Positions 1 to 4,271 of a stretch of DNA of 5,453 bases are shown one piece after another. The stretch comes from QHWK01 sp035315685. GTDB lineage: Bacteria; Acidobacteriota; Vicinamibacteria; Vicinamibacterales; CAVVIG01. Position numbers and translations under genes: made by a program. Numbering within the stretch: the first letter of the stretch is position 1; each line of letters opens with the position of its first letter. The DNA lies in assembly GCA_035315685.1 (NCBI GenBank), contig DATFXR010000400.1:1-5453 (forward strand), given 5' to 3'. The notes beneath the pieces are model-generated. The model was not told the DNA's origin, ran no database searches, and worked only from the letters and a program-made list of their open reading frames with translations.

Positions 1-232
1 CCCCCGACGCATCGGCGAGCCAGATCTCGGTTTCATACGCGTTGTCGTCCCAGTTCGTTTCGCGGACGGTGTACGCGACGCGGCGCCCGTCCGGTGAGAT
101 CGCGGGCGAGCCGACGCGCTTCAGCGACAGGATCTGATCAACCGTCGGCGCAACCTTCGGCAGCGCGATCTGCGCGCGTGTCGAAACTGCGACCGTCATT
201 GCGGCGCACGCCGCGACTACCAGCTTTTTCAT
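1..232 (-). CDS. S9-family (prolyl oligopeptidase-type) secreted peptidase, N-terminal fragment
   Basis: The window holds only the first 77 codons; the gene continues past position 1. The ATG at 232-230 begins a Sec signal peptide: two lysines, a hydrophobic stretch rich in Val and Ala, and a likely cut after Thr-Arg-Ala near residue 20. From about residue 27 the protein reads VDQILSLKRVGSPAISPDGR and continues into a segment with VAYTVRETNWDDNAYETEIW. This is the usual start of the beta-propeller (PD40-like repeats) of exported S9 peptidases such as acylaminoacyl-peptidase-like and dipeptidyl-peptidase-like enzymes, which release short peptides outside the cytoplasm. The catalytic alpha/beta-hydrolase domain would lie C-terminally and is not in view, so activity cannot be judged. 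The start is supported by a G-rich Shine-Dalgarno (GGGGGA, 244-239) six bases upstream. That run belongs to the six-run G tract annotated separately. The family call is solid; the exact subfamily is open. Confidence 0.85.
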   Translation of the reverse strand, partial: MKKLVVAACAAMTVAVSTRAQIALPKVAPTVDQILSLKRVGSPAISPDGRRVAYTVRETNWDDNAYETEIWLADASG

Positions 233-239
233 CGTCAGT

Positions 240-279
240 CCCCCAGGTTCCCAGCCCCCAGCCCCCAAACCCCAGCCCC
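240..279 (-). promoter_or_regulatory. G-quadruplex-forming tract overlapping the ribosome binding site of the S9 peptidase gene
   Basis: On the minus strand this 40-bp stretch has six runs of 3 to 5 guanines (279-276, 273-270, 266-262, 259-255, 252-250, 244-240). The loops are 2, 3, 2, 2 and 5 bases, which more than satisfies the classical four-run G3 with N1-7 loop rule. Much of it is a degenerate repetition of a CTGGGGG unit. It fills most of the 48-bp gap between the oxidoreductase pseudogene stop and the peptidase start. The last run serves as the only plausible Shine-Dalgarno. A folded RNA quadruplex would therefore hide the ribosome site. The sequence pattern is direct observation; folding and a regulatory effect are inference. 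It may instead be a neutral simple repeat. Confidence 0.6.
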
Positions 280-280
280 A

Positions 281-762
281 TCACGTCCTCAGCACCACCT
301 TGCCGATGTTCGATCGAGACTGAATGAAGCGGTGCGCGTCCGCGGCGCGATCGAGCGGGAAGGTCCGCGCGACGATCGGCCGCAGCCGTCCGGCCGCGAC
401 GTCGTCGATCAGCCGCGTCATGGCCGCGGCGAGCCGATCGCGTTCGCTCCACAGATGGCCGACGTTCGACCTTGATCAGCGTAGCCTCCGAACCGTGGCA
501 GGGCGATCACGCGATCGCCGACACGAGGCGCGGTGACGCCGGCGCCGGCTCGATCCGGGATCCCGCAGACTTCGTAGCCGACGACGGCGGGCGGCTTCGG
601 TGCGTCAGGATACAGACCCAGCCGCGCCAGAACGTCGGCAAAGTTGACGCCCGACGCCTGGACCGCAATACGGAGTTGGCCGTCGCCAGGCACCAAATCG
701 GGCTGTTCACGCGCGCCAAGCACATCCGGCGGACCGTAGCGAGAAATGACCACCTGCCGCAC
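281..762 (-). pseudogene. Quinone oxidoreductase-like medium-chain dehydrogenase (MDR) with internal deletion
   Basis: Two pieces of one NAD(P)H:quinone oxidoreductase-type gene lie in the correct order but in different frames. The N-terminal piece starts at a GTG (762-760) and gives about 95 family-like residues: RQVVISRYGPPDVL, then SGVNFADVLARLGLYPDAPK, then GDRVIALPRFGGYAD, typical of the GroES-like substrate domain. The C-terminal piece, about 475-281, reads SNVGHLWSERDRLAAAM, then DDVAAGRLRPIVARTFPLDR, and ends SRSNIGKVVLRT, the usual tail of this family. Members have about 325-340 residues; here about 158 remain. Roughly 170 residues, including the whole Rossmann cofactor fold, are missing near 468-480, where the frame also changes. 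Read through, the N-terminal frame stops at 420-418 after 114 codons. The C-terminal frame has a TGA just upstream at 478-476. No mobile element sits at the junction. A misjoin in a metagenome assembly is the main alternative to a real deletion. Confidence 0.85.
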
Positions 763-768
763 GGGACA

Positions 769-798
769 TTGACAGTATCCGAGCCGGAGGCGTATAAG
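769..798 (+). promoter_or_regulatory. Sigma70-type promoter of the small secreted protein gene
   Basis: A perfect TTGACA (-35, 769-774) and TATAAG (-10, 793-798; five of six match TATAAT) are separated by 18 bp. Transcription would start near 805, giving a leader of about 30 bases that contains the AAAGGAG ribosome site at 823-829. The -35 box lies just outside the 5' end (762) of the divergent oxidoreductase pseudogene. The boxes are read directly; strength is inferred. Confidence 0.75.
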
Positions 799-834
799 CG
801 AATGTTTTTCGTTCGTCTCAGCAAAGGAGTACGT

Positions 835-1221
835 ATGCGCAACATTTGTGCGGGATTGATCGCCGCCGCCTTCGTCGTGGCAGTGAGTGCACCGGCGTTC
901 GCGAAGACGGAGACCGTCAAGGGTAAGATCGTCGACGTCTCCTGCTACAACATGGACAAGACCCACAATGCCGGCAACGACCACAAAATGCCGAAGGGCG
1001 ACACACCCGACTGCGCCACGGGCTGCGCGAAGGCCGGCCGTCCGATGGCGATCCTCACCGACGACGGAAAGGTGTATGAACTGACGGGCGGTCTTGCCGC
1101 CGACAAGAACGCGAAGATCGTTCCGCACGTGACCCACACCGTCGAAGTCACCGGCGACGTGACCGAGAAGGACGGCAAGACGATGATTGCCGCCGACTCG
1201 CTGAAGATGCTTTCGAAGTAA
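835..1221 (+). CDS. Small secreted protein with conserved Cys/His residues, possibly OB-fold-like
   Basis: The product has 128 residues. The start is set by AAAGGAG at 823-829, five bases before the ATG; an in-frame ATG at 802 lacks such a site. Residues 1-23 form a Sec signal peptide ending in Ala-Pro-Ala-Phe-Ala, so the mature protein starts at about Lys24 and should be periplasmic or secreted. The mature part opens with ETVKGKIVDVSCY and later has MAILTDDGKVYELTGG and HTVEVTGDVTEKDGK. This alternation of short strands resembles small bacterial OB-fold proteins. Three cysteines (37, 60 and 64, the last two in a CxxxC) and His44 and His50 cluster in one loop, which could bind metal or form a disulfide. 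I do not recognise a named family and give no function. The gene has its own promoter and an intrinsic terminator, so it is a single-gene unit between the pseudogene and the GntR operon. Confidence 0.8.
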   Translation: MRNICAGLIAAAFVVAVSAPAFAKTETVKGKIVDVSCYNMDKTHNAGNDHKMPKGDTPDCATGCAKAGRPMAILTDDGKVYELTGGLAADKNAKIVPHVTHTVEVTGDVTEKDGKTMIAADSLKMLSK

Positions 1222-1248
1222 CATCGGCGCGCAGGCAGCGAAGACTCC

Positions 1249-1277
1249 AGGGCGGCTCGTTTCGGGCCGCCCTTTTT
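1249..1277 (+). terminator. Rho-independent terminator of the small secreted protein gene
   Basis: An 11-bp stem (1249-1259 with 1263-1273, one G-T wobble) encloses a TTT loop and runs directly into a five-T tract (1273-1277). It lies 27 bases after the stop codon and just before the next promoter, insulating the two units. Confidence 0.9.
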
Positions 1278-1282
1278 CCGGC

Positions 1283-1310
1283 TTGACTTGTATTAATGAA
1301 CTAGTACAAT
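1283..1310 (+). promoter_or_regulatory. Promoter of the GntR-slipin operon
   Basis: TTGACT (-35, 1283-1288) and TACAAT (-10, 1305-1310) are separated by 16 bp, and each matches the sigma70 consensus at five of six positions. The -10 box ends six bases before the regulator's ATG (1317). Transcription would therefore begin at or within a base or two of the start codon, implying a leaderless or nearly leaderless message. The only purine-rich stretch, AGGG at 1311-1314, is too close to the ATG to be a normal ribosome site. Confidence 0.75.
1288..1309 (+). promoter_or_regulatory. Palindromic operator for the GntR/YtrA repressor
   Basis: A 22-bp imperfect palindrome has perfect outer arms TTGTA (1288-1292) and TACAA (1305-1309) and a partly symmetric interior (TTA near the left arm, TAG near the right). 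In all, 16 of 22 positions agree with the reverse complement. It starts at the last base of the -35 box, fills the spacer and covers most of the -10 box. A bound dimer would therefore block RNA polymerase. YtrA-subfamily GntR regulators commonly repress their own operon through such sites. The symmetry is seen in the sequence; assignment to the adjacent regulator is inferred. Confidence 0.7.
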
Positions 1311-1316
1311 AGGGCA

Positions 1317-1685
1317 ATGCCGGTCGTCGCCATCGACCCGCGCGACCCGACGCCGATTTACGCGCAGCTCGACCGCGGGCTGCGCGCGGCAATCGCGGCC
1401 GGTCGGCTGCATCCGGGCGATCAGCTGCCGACGGTGCGACAGCTGGCCGTCGATCTCCGGGTGAACGCGAACACCGTCGCGCGCGTCTACGCCGACCTCG
1501 AGCGCGACGGCGTCCTCGAGACGCGGCGCGGCGTCGGATCGTTCGTCGCCGCGACGCGTCTGCAGGCGCGGCCGGCGGCCGAGCACGCGCGCCGGCTGCG
1601 CGCCTTCGTCACGCGCGTGCTCGCCGACGCGGCCGCCGCCGGTTTCTCGCGGGACGAGCTGGTCGACGAGCTGCAGCGGAAGTAG
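1317..1685 (+). CDS. GntR-family transcriptional regulator, YtrA subfamily
   Basis: The product has 122 residues. Residues 12-78 are a winged helix-turn-helix of GntR type: PIYAQLDRGLRAAIAAGRL, then PGDQLPTVRQLAVDLRVNAN and TVARVYADLERDGVLETRRG, ending in the wing GVGSFVA. The remaining 44 or so residues are a short helical tail instead of a FadR or HutC ligand domain, which together with the length defines the YtrA subfamily. These regulators act as dimeric repressors, generally placed first in the operon they control, often with membrane transport or envelope genes. Here the gene is first in a membrane-protein operon and its promoter contains a fitting palindrome, so autorepression is likely. 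The ATG at 1317 lies at about the predicted transcription start, so translation is probably leaderless. The inducer is unknown. The slipin gene follows after 35 bp. Confidence 0.93.
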   Translation: MPVVAIDPRDPTPIYAQLDRGLRAAIAAGRLHPGDQLPTVRQLAVDLRVNANTVARVYADLERDGVLETRRGVGSFVAATRLQARPAAEHARRLRAFVTRVLADAAAAGFSRDELVDELQRK

Positions 1686-1706
1686 CGCAGGCCTGAGGTC
1701 CTGCGC
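1685..1706 (+). other. Intergenic hairpin between the regulator and slipin genes
   Basis: GCGCAGG (1685-1691) and CCTGCGC (1700-1706) form a perfect 7-bp GC-rich stem with an eight-base loop. It begins on the last base of the regulator stop codon and ends one base before the slipin ribosome site (GAAAGGAG, 1708-1715). There is no T tract, so it is not a standard terminator. It could mark an RNA processing or stability point between the first gene and the rest of the operon. Function is inferred only. Confidence 0.45.
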
Positions 1707-1720
1707 CGAAAGGAGCATCC

Positions 1721-2650
1721 ATGGTGCCCGTGATCATGCGGCGTGGTGGGTCCGGCGAGGGCGGTGTGTCGCCGCCGCGAACCAACGTCGTCGCGCTGCT
1801 GATCCTGCTGGCGTGGATCGCGATCGGCGTCGCGATCAGCGTTCCGTACGGCAACCCGATCCCGATGCTGGTTGCGACGGTGATCGGCGTCGTCCTCGCG
1901 CAGTCGCCGAAAATCGCCAAGCAGTGGGAACGCGCCGTCGTGCTCCGGCTCGGGCGCTTCACCGGTCTGCAGGGGCCCGGCATCTTCTGGATCGTGCCCT
2001 TCGTCGACAGCGTGACCTCATGGATCGATCAGCGCACGATCACGACCAGCTTTGCCGCGGAACAGACGCTGACTTCGGACACCGTCCCGGTCAATGTCGA
2101 CGCGGTGCTGTTCTGGATGGTCCACGACGCGCAGAAGGCGGCGCTCGAGGTGCAGGACTACGAGCAGGCGGTGAGCTGGGCGGCACAGACGGCGCTTCGC
2201 GACATCATCGGCCGCACCGCGCTCACCGATCTGTTGCGCGGCCGCGAGCGGATCGAGAACCAGCTGCAGCAGCTGATCGACGCGCGCTCGAATCCGTGGG
2301 GCATCACCGTACAGTCGGTCGAGATGCGCGACGTCGTGATCCCCAGCGCGCTCCAGGATGCGATGTCGCGCGAGGCGCAGGCCGCGCGCGAGAAGCAGGC
2401 GCGCATCATCCTCGGACAGGCGGAGCTGGAAATCGCGAACTCGTTCCAGGAGGCGGCGAAGTCCTATCGCGACAACCCGACGGCGCTGCACCTGCGCGCG
2501 ATGAACATGCTCTACGAGGGACTGAAGGAGAAAGGCGCGCTGATGCTGGTCCCGAGCAGTGCCGTCGAATCGATGGGCATGGGAGGCCTGCTCGGCGCCG
2601 CGGCGCTTCAGCAGCAGAGACTGACCCGCACCGATCAGCCGACGGAGTGA
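1721..2650 (+). CDS. Slipin / stomatin-like SPFH-domain membrane protein
   Basis: The product has 309 residues. Proteins of this family anchor in the membrane, oligomerise into scaffolds and organise membrane microdomains or protease complexes. Residues 22-43 and 47-60 are hydrophobic and form the membrane anchor, probably a hairpin or two short spans. The SPFH domain follows from about residue 65: WERAVVLRLGRFTGLQGPGI, a WIVPFVDSV stretch, then TSDTVPVNVDAVLFWMV and ALRDIIGRTALTDLLRGRER. Next come WGITVQSVEMRDVVIPSALQ and an alanine/glutamate-rich helical segment (about 230-260, AMSREAQAAREKQARIILGQ) typical of stomatins. The C-terminus is a Gly/Met/Gln-rich tail. The start is supported by GAAAGGAG at 1708-1715; the in-frame ATG at 1736 is less likely. 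Bacterial slipins are often paired with NfeD, but no NfeD-like gene is in this operon. The microprotein starts 4 bp after the stop. The family is certain; the cellular role is not. Confidence 0.95.
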   Translation: MVPVIMRRGGSGEGGVSPPRTNVVALLILLAWIAIGVAISVPYGNPIPMLVATVIGVVLAQSPKIAKQWERAVVLRLGRFTGLQGPGIFWIVPFVDSVTSWIDQRTITTSFAAEQTLTSDTVPVNVDAVLFWMVHDAQKAALEVQDYEQAVSWAAQTALRDIIGRTALTDLLRGRERIENQLQQLIDARSNPWGITVQSVEMRDVVIPSALQDAMSREAQAAREKQARIILGQAELEIANSFQEAAKSYRDNPTALHLRAMNMLYEGLKEKGALMLVPSSAVESMGMGGLLGAAALQQQRLTRTDQPTE

Positions 2651-2654
2651 GCCG

Positions 2655-2744
2655 ATGCCGCCATGGGTCGTGATCGTCATCGTTGTCGTCGTCGTGGCGT
2701 CGCGGATTCAGTGGATCCGGCAGATCTGGAGAAAAGGGCGCTGA
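2655..2744 (+). CDS. 29-residue single-span membrane microprotein
   Basis: This is a short frame between the slipin and the two-span protein. It starts at an ATG 4 bp after the slipin stop, with GGAG at 2644-2647 seven bases upstream. The product opens Met-Pro-Pro-Trp, then runs VVIVIVVVVA (residues 5-14) and ends with a basic, Trp-containing tail (residues 15-29: SRIQWIRQIWRKGR is the bulk). That is a short membrane span followed by a positive, amphipathic tail, so an N-out/C-in orientation is expected by the positive-inside rule. The next ribosome site (AAAGGAGG, 2744-2751) begins on the last base of its stop codon. Good ribosome signal, tight operon fit and a credible membrane topology support a real gene. 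Against it, the valine run is encoded by a GTC-rich simple repeat. I know of no named family; it may act as a small regulator or subunit of the slipin. Confidence 0.65.
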   Translation: MPPWVVIVIVVVVVASRIQWIRQIWRKGR

Positions 2745-2756
2745 AAGGAGGACGTC

Positions 2757-2954
2757 ATGCGTGACCAGTTTCCTCCCCTCACGATCAACTTCGCCTCGGT
2801 GAGGGTCGTCGGCATTCCCGGCTTGTCGCTGGTGGCGATCGCCTGTGCGATTGCGTTCCAATTCCCTCTGGCCGGGTGGCTGCTCATGCTGAGCGTTGGC
2901 GCCGGTTTCGCGGTGGGCGGCACGCTGATCGCGCTCCGGCGGAGACACGCATGA
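2757..2954 (+). CDS. Small two-span membrane protein, function unknown
   Basis: The product has 65 residues. The start has an excellent ribosome site, AAAGGAGG at 2744-2751, five bases before the ATG. After a short polar N-terminus (MRDQFPPLTINFASVR) there are two hydrophobic segments, about residues 17-36 (VVGIPGLSLVAIACAIAFQF) and 38-60 (LAGWLLMLSVGAGFAVGG onward). They are separated by a tight turn at a proline, and the protein ends in Arg-Arg-Arg-His-Ala. Both ends are predicted on the cytoplasmic side. The stop overlaps the next start by 4 bp (ATGA, 2951-2954), so its translation is coupled to that of the methyltransferase-like gene. I do not recognise the family and find no catalytic motif. 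Its position between the microprotein and an integral membrane enzyme suggests a membrane partner of one of them. Confidence 0.8.
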   Translation: MRDQFPPLTINFASVRVVGIPGLSLVAIACAIAFQFPLAGWLLMLSVGAGFAVGGTLIALRRRHA

Positions 2955-3472
2955 CGGCGGGTGCGCTCCGCAGCGCAGCGCTCTGGACTCGCGGACTTGT
3001 CTTCACCGCGCTCGTGCCGCTCGTGATCGGCGGCTGGGTGCCGGCCGTCGTCGATCCGTTCCGCCGCGCCGCCGGCGGCGCCTGGAACGCCGGCTGGTTG
3101 TTCGTCGCCTGCGGCGCAGCGATCTACGCTGCCTGCCTGACGCGCTTCGTGGCGTCGGGCGGAACGCCGGCAATCTTCTTCACTCGGCCTGTGCGCGCCG
3201 TCATCGGCGAGGAGCCGCATCAACTGGTTCAGAACCGGCTCTACGCGCTGTCGCGCAACCCGATGTACGTCGGCGTTTTGCTCGCGGTGTTCGGGCAGGC
3301 GATGGTGTTCGCGTCGCGCACCATTGCCGAGTACGGCGCTTTTCTCTGGCTGACGTTTCATCTCGTGGTCATCGCCCTGGAAGAGCCGCACCTGCGAGAC
3401 CGTTACGGCGCCGCGTACGAGGGCTACTGCGGCCGGGTGCCGCGCTGGCTGGGGCTGCCGCGTCGATGGTAG
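2951..3472 (+). CDS. Isoprenylcysteine carboxyl methyltransferase (ICMT/PEMT)-like integral membrane protein
   Basis: The product has 173 residues. The C-terminal half carries the signature of the ICMT/PEMT-like family: LYALSRNPMYVGVLLAVFGQ (residues 98-117, with Arg102, Pro104 and Tyr106 matching the usual R-x-P-x-Y), then Glu144-Glu145 followed by PHLRDRYGAAYEGYCGRVPR. These conserved parts form the S-adenosylmethionine pocket in characterised relatives. At least four hydrophobic segments are visible: about 15-33, 45-62, 105-122 and 128-143. Bacterial members methylate small or lipid-like substrates, or have unknown substrates; eukaryotic ICMT methylates prenylated cysteines, which are not expected here. 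The start ATG overlaps the preceding stop by 4 bp, with GGAG at 2941-2944 six bases upstream; an in-frame ATG at 2876 is inside the previous gene. The gene ends the GntR operon; the antitoxin start is 9 bp further on. Confidence 0.88.
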   Translation: MTAGALRSAALWTRGLVFTALVPLVIGGWVPAVVDPFRRAAGGAWNAGWLFVACGAAIYAACLTRFVASGGTPAIFFTRPVRAVIGEEPHQLVQNRLYALSRNPMYVGVLLAVFGQAMVFASRTIAEYGAFLWLTFHLVVIALEEPHLRDRYGAAYEGYCGRVPRWLGLPRRW

Positions 3473-3499
3473 ATTAATGGAATGCGAACTACCATCGAC
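3462..3499 (+). promoter_or_regulatory. Perfect 11-bp inverted repeat around the antitoxin start codon (candidate autoregulatory operator)
   Basis: GTCGATGGTAG (3462-3472) and CTACCATCGAC (3489-3499) are exact reverse complements separated by 16 bp. The left arm contains the stop codon of the methyltransferase-like gene; the right arm lies in antitoxin codons 3-6; the ATG (3482-3484) is in the middle. A -10-like TAGATT (3470-3475) ends six bases before the ATG, so an internal leaderless promoter is possible, but no good -35 is seen. AbrB-type antitoxins commonly repress their own promoter through such palindromes. As RNA, the same arms could form a hairpin holding the start codon in its loop. 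The symmetry is seen directly; the role is inferred. Confidence 0.6.
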
Positions 3500-3736
3500 A
3501 AGGCAGGGCGCCTCGTGATCCCGGCCGCGATCCGGGAGCGGGCCGGCTTCGCCCCCGGTTCCGCGCTCGAAATCGTCGAGGACGAGAACGGGATCCATAT
3601 CGTGCGAGTGGCGCCGGCGCCGCGGCTGGTCAAGGTCGGACGGCGCCTGGTCGCGCGGCCGACGACCGCCCATGGCGACCGGCCGCATGTCGACGTCGCC
3701 ACGCTGGTCGAGGACGAACGCAATCGCTGGCCGTGA
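3482..3736 (+). CDS. AbrB/SpoVT (MazE-like) family antitoxin
   Basis: The product has 84 residues. Residues 1-45 form the swapped-hairpin AbrB DNA-binding domain: TTIDKAGRLVIPAAIRERAG, then PGSALEIVEDENGIHIVRV. This is the standard start of antitoxins paired with PIN toxins. The polar C-terminal tail (about 47-84) would bind and block the toxin. The gene overlaps the PIN gene by 4 bp (GTGA), the classical VapB-VapC arrangement. No Shine-Dalgarno is present before the ATG, only TAGATTAATGGA, which fits leaderless translation or reinitiation after the gene that ends 9 bp upstream. The inverted repeat around its start suggests self-repression. VapB-like by role, but I give no symbol because AbrB-type antitoxins are not named consistently. 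Confidence 0.92.
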   Translation: MRTTIDKAGRLVIPAAIRERAGFAPGSALEIVEDENGIHIVRVAPAPRLVKVGRRLVARPTTAHGDRPHVDVATLVEDERNRWP

Positions 3737-4206
3737 GTGTGTTCTTCGACACCAGCGTGCTGCTCGCCGGGCTGGTCGATTTCGGCCCGCAGAGCGCGCC
3801 TGCGCAGACGCTGATGCATGCCGTCGCTGAAGGGCGCGTCGAAAAGCCGGCGACCGCGTGGCACTGCTGCCTCGAGTTCTTTTCCGTCGCGACCCGTCTT
3901 CCGCCGGAGTATCGCGTGACCCCCGCCGACGCGGTGACGCTGCTCGACGAGGAGGTGTTGGCGCGCATGACGGTTCACGATCTGCCGCCCGCGGATCGGC
4001 CTCGCCTGCTCCGCGTCGCCGCCGCCGACGCGATTTCCGGCGGGCGCATTTACGACGCGCATATCGCTGAAATCGCCCGCGCCGCCGGTGCCGATGTCGT
4101 CGTCACCGACAACCGGCGGCACTTCCTGTCGGCGCTGCGTTATGGGCTGCGCGTCGAAACGCCTGCTGAATTCGTCGCCTCGCTGAGGAAGAAGCCACGG
4201 GTATGA
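3733..4206 (+). CDS. PIN-domain ribonuclease toxin (VapC-like)
   Basis: The product has 157 residues. PIN toxins are Mg2+-dependent ribonucleases that cut tRNA or rRNA and stop growth when freed from their antitoxin. The acidic active-site set is complete: Asp6 in VFFDTSVLLAG, Glu48 in CCLEFFSVATR, Asp108 in GGRIYDAHIAEIAR and Asp126 in VVVTDNRRHF, so the toxin looks intact. The GTG start (3733) overlaps the antitoxin stop by 4 bp and has no strong ribosome site, only GAGGAC at 3710-3715, so translation probably depends on antitoxin translation. That would keep antitoxin in excess. The length is a little above the common 130-145 residues, with a basic tail (LRKKPRV). A hairpin at 4254-4288 lies 48 bp past the stop. 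Confidence 0.93.
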   Translation: MSVFFDTSVLLAGLVDFGPQSAPAQTLMHAVAEGRVEKPATAWHCCLEFFSVATRLPPEYRVTPADAVTLLDEEVLARMTVHDLPPADRPRLLRVAAADAISGGRIYDAHIAEIARAAGADVVVTDNRRHFLSALRYGLRVETPAEFVASLRKKPRV

Positions 4207-4244
4207 ACCCGCGCGGCCGGTTCGCGCTCAGAGCCGAGCAGTCC

Positions 4245-4271
4245 GGGTGGGTCAGGTAGGTCGGGTGAGTC
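4245..4271 (+). repeat. Three-copy degenerate 9-bp tandem repeat
   Basis: GGGTGGGTC (4245-4253), AGGTAGGTC (4254-4262) and GGGTGAGTC (4263-4271) follow each other without gaps; each pair differs at two to four positions and all end in GTC. The array lies in the 76-bp gap between convergent genes, and copies two and three supply the left arm of the hairpin at 4254-4288. Confidence 0.6.

Noticed and set aside
472..834. Upstream extension of the secreted-protein frame to an ATG at 472 or 802
   Set aside because: It would cover the antisense of the oxidoreductase remnant and the promoter; the AAAGGAG site at 823-829 and the signal peptide fix the start at 835.
418..1392. Long minus-strand frame of 324 codons
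   Set aside because: Only its last part, 762-418, matches a known family (the oxidoreductase N-terminus). The rest lies antisense to the secreted-protein gene, its terminator and the GntR promoter and start.
1813..2673. 286-codon plus-strand frame overlapping the slipin gene
   Set aside because: Its translation is dominated by Arg, Ala and Gly, the usual shadow of a GC-rich gene in another frame; the slipin frame has clear SPFH conservation.
2018..2680. 220-codon minus-strand frame within the slipin gene
   Set aside because: Low-complexity Arg/Leu-rich translation without domain similarity; shadow of the slipin codons.
2676..2700. GTC-rich run considered as a functional simple repeat
   Set aside because: It is short and imperfect, and it is explained by the valine stretch of the microprotein; kept only as a caution on that gene call.
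3446..3475. Complete sigma70 promoter for the antitoxin
   Set aside because: TAGATT is a fair -10 but nothing at the right distance resembles a -35, so only the inverted repeat is annotated.
2708..3688. 326-codon minus-strand frame opposite the two-span, methyltransferase-like and antitoxin genes
   Set aside because: No recognisable domain, Arg/Pro/His-rich composition, and it lies antisense to three well-supported genes with good ribosome signals or family matches.
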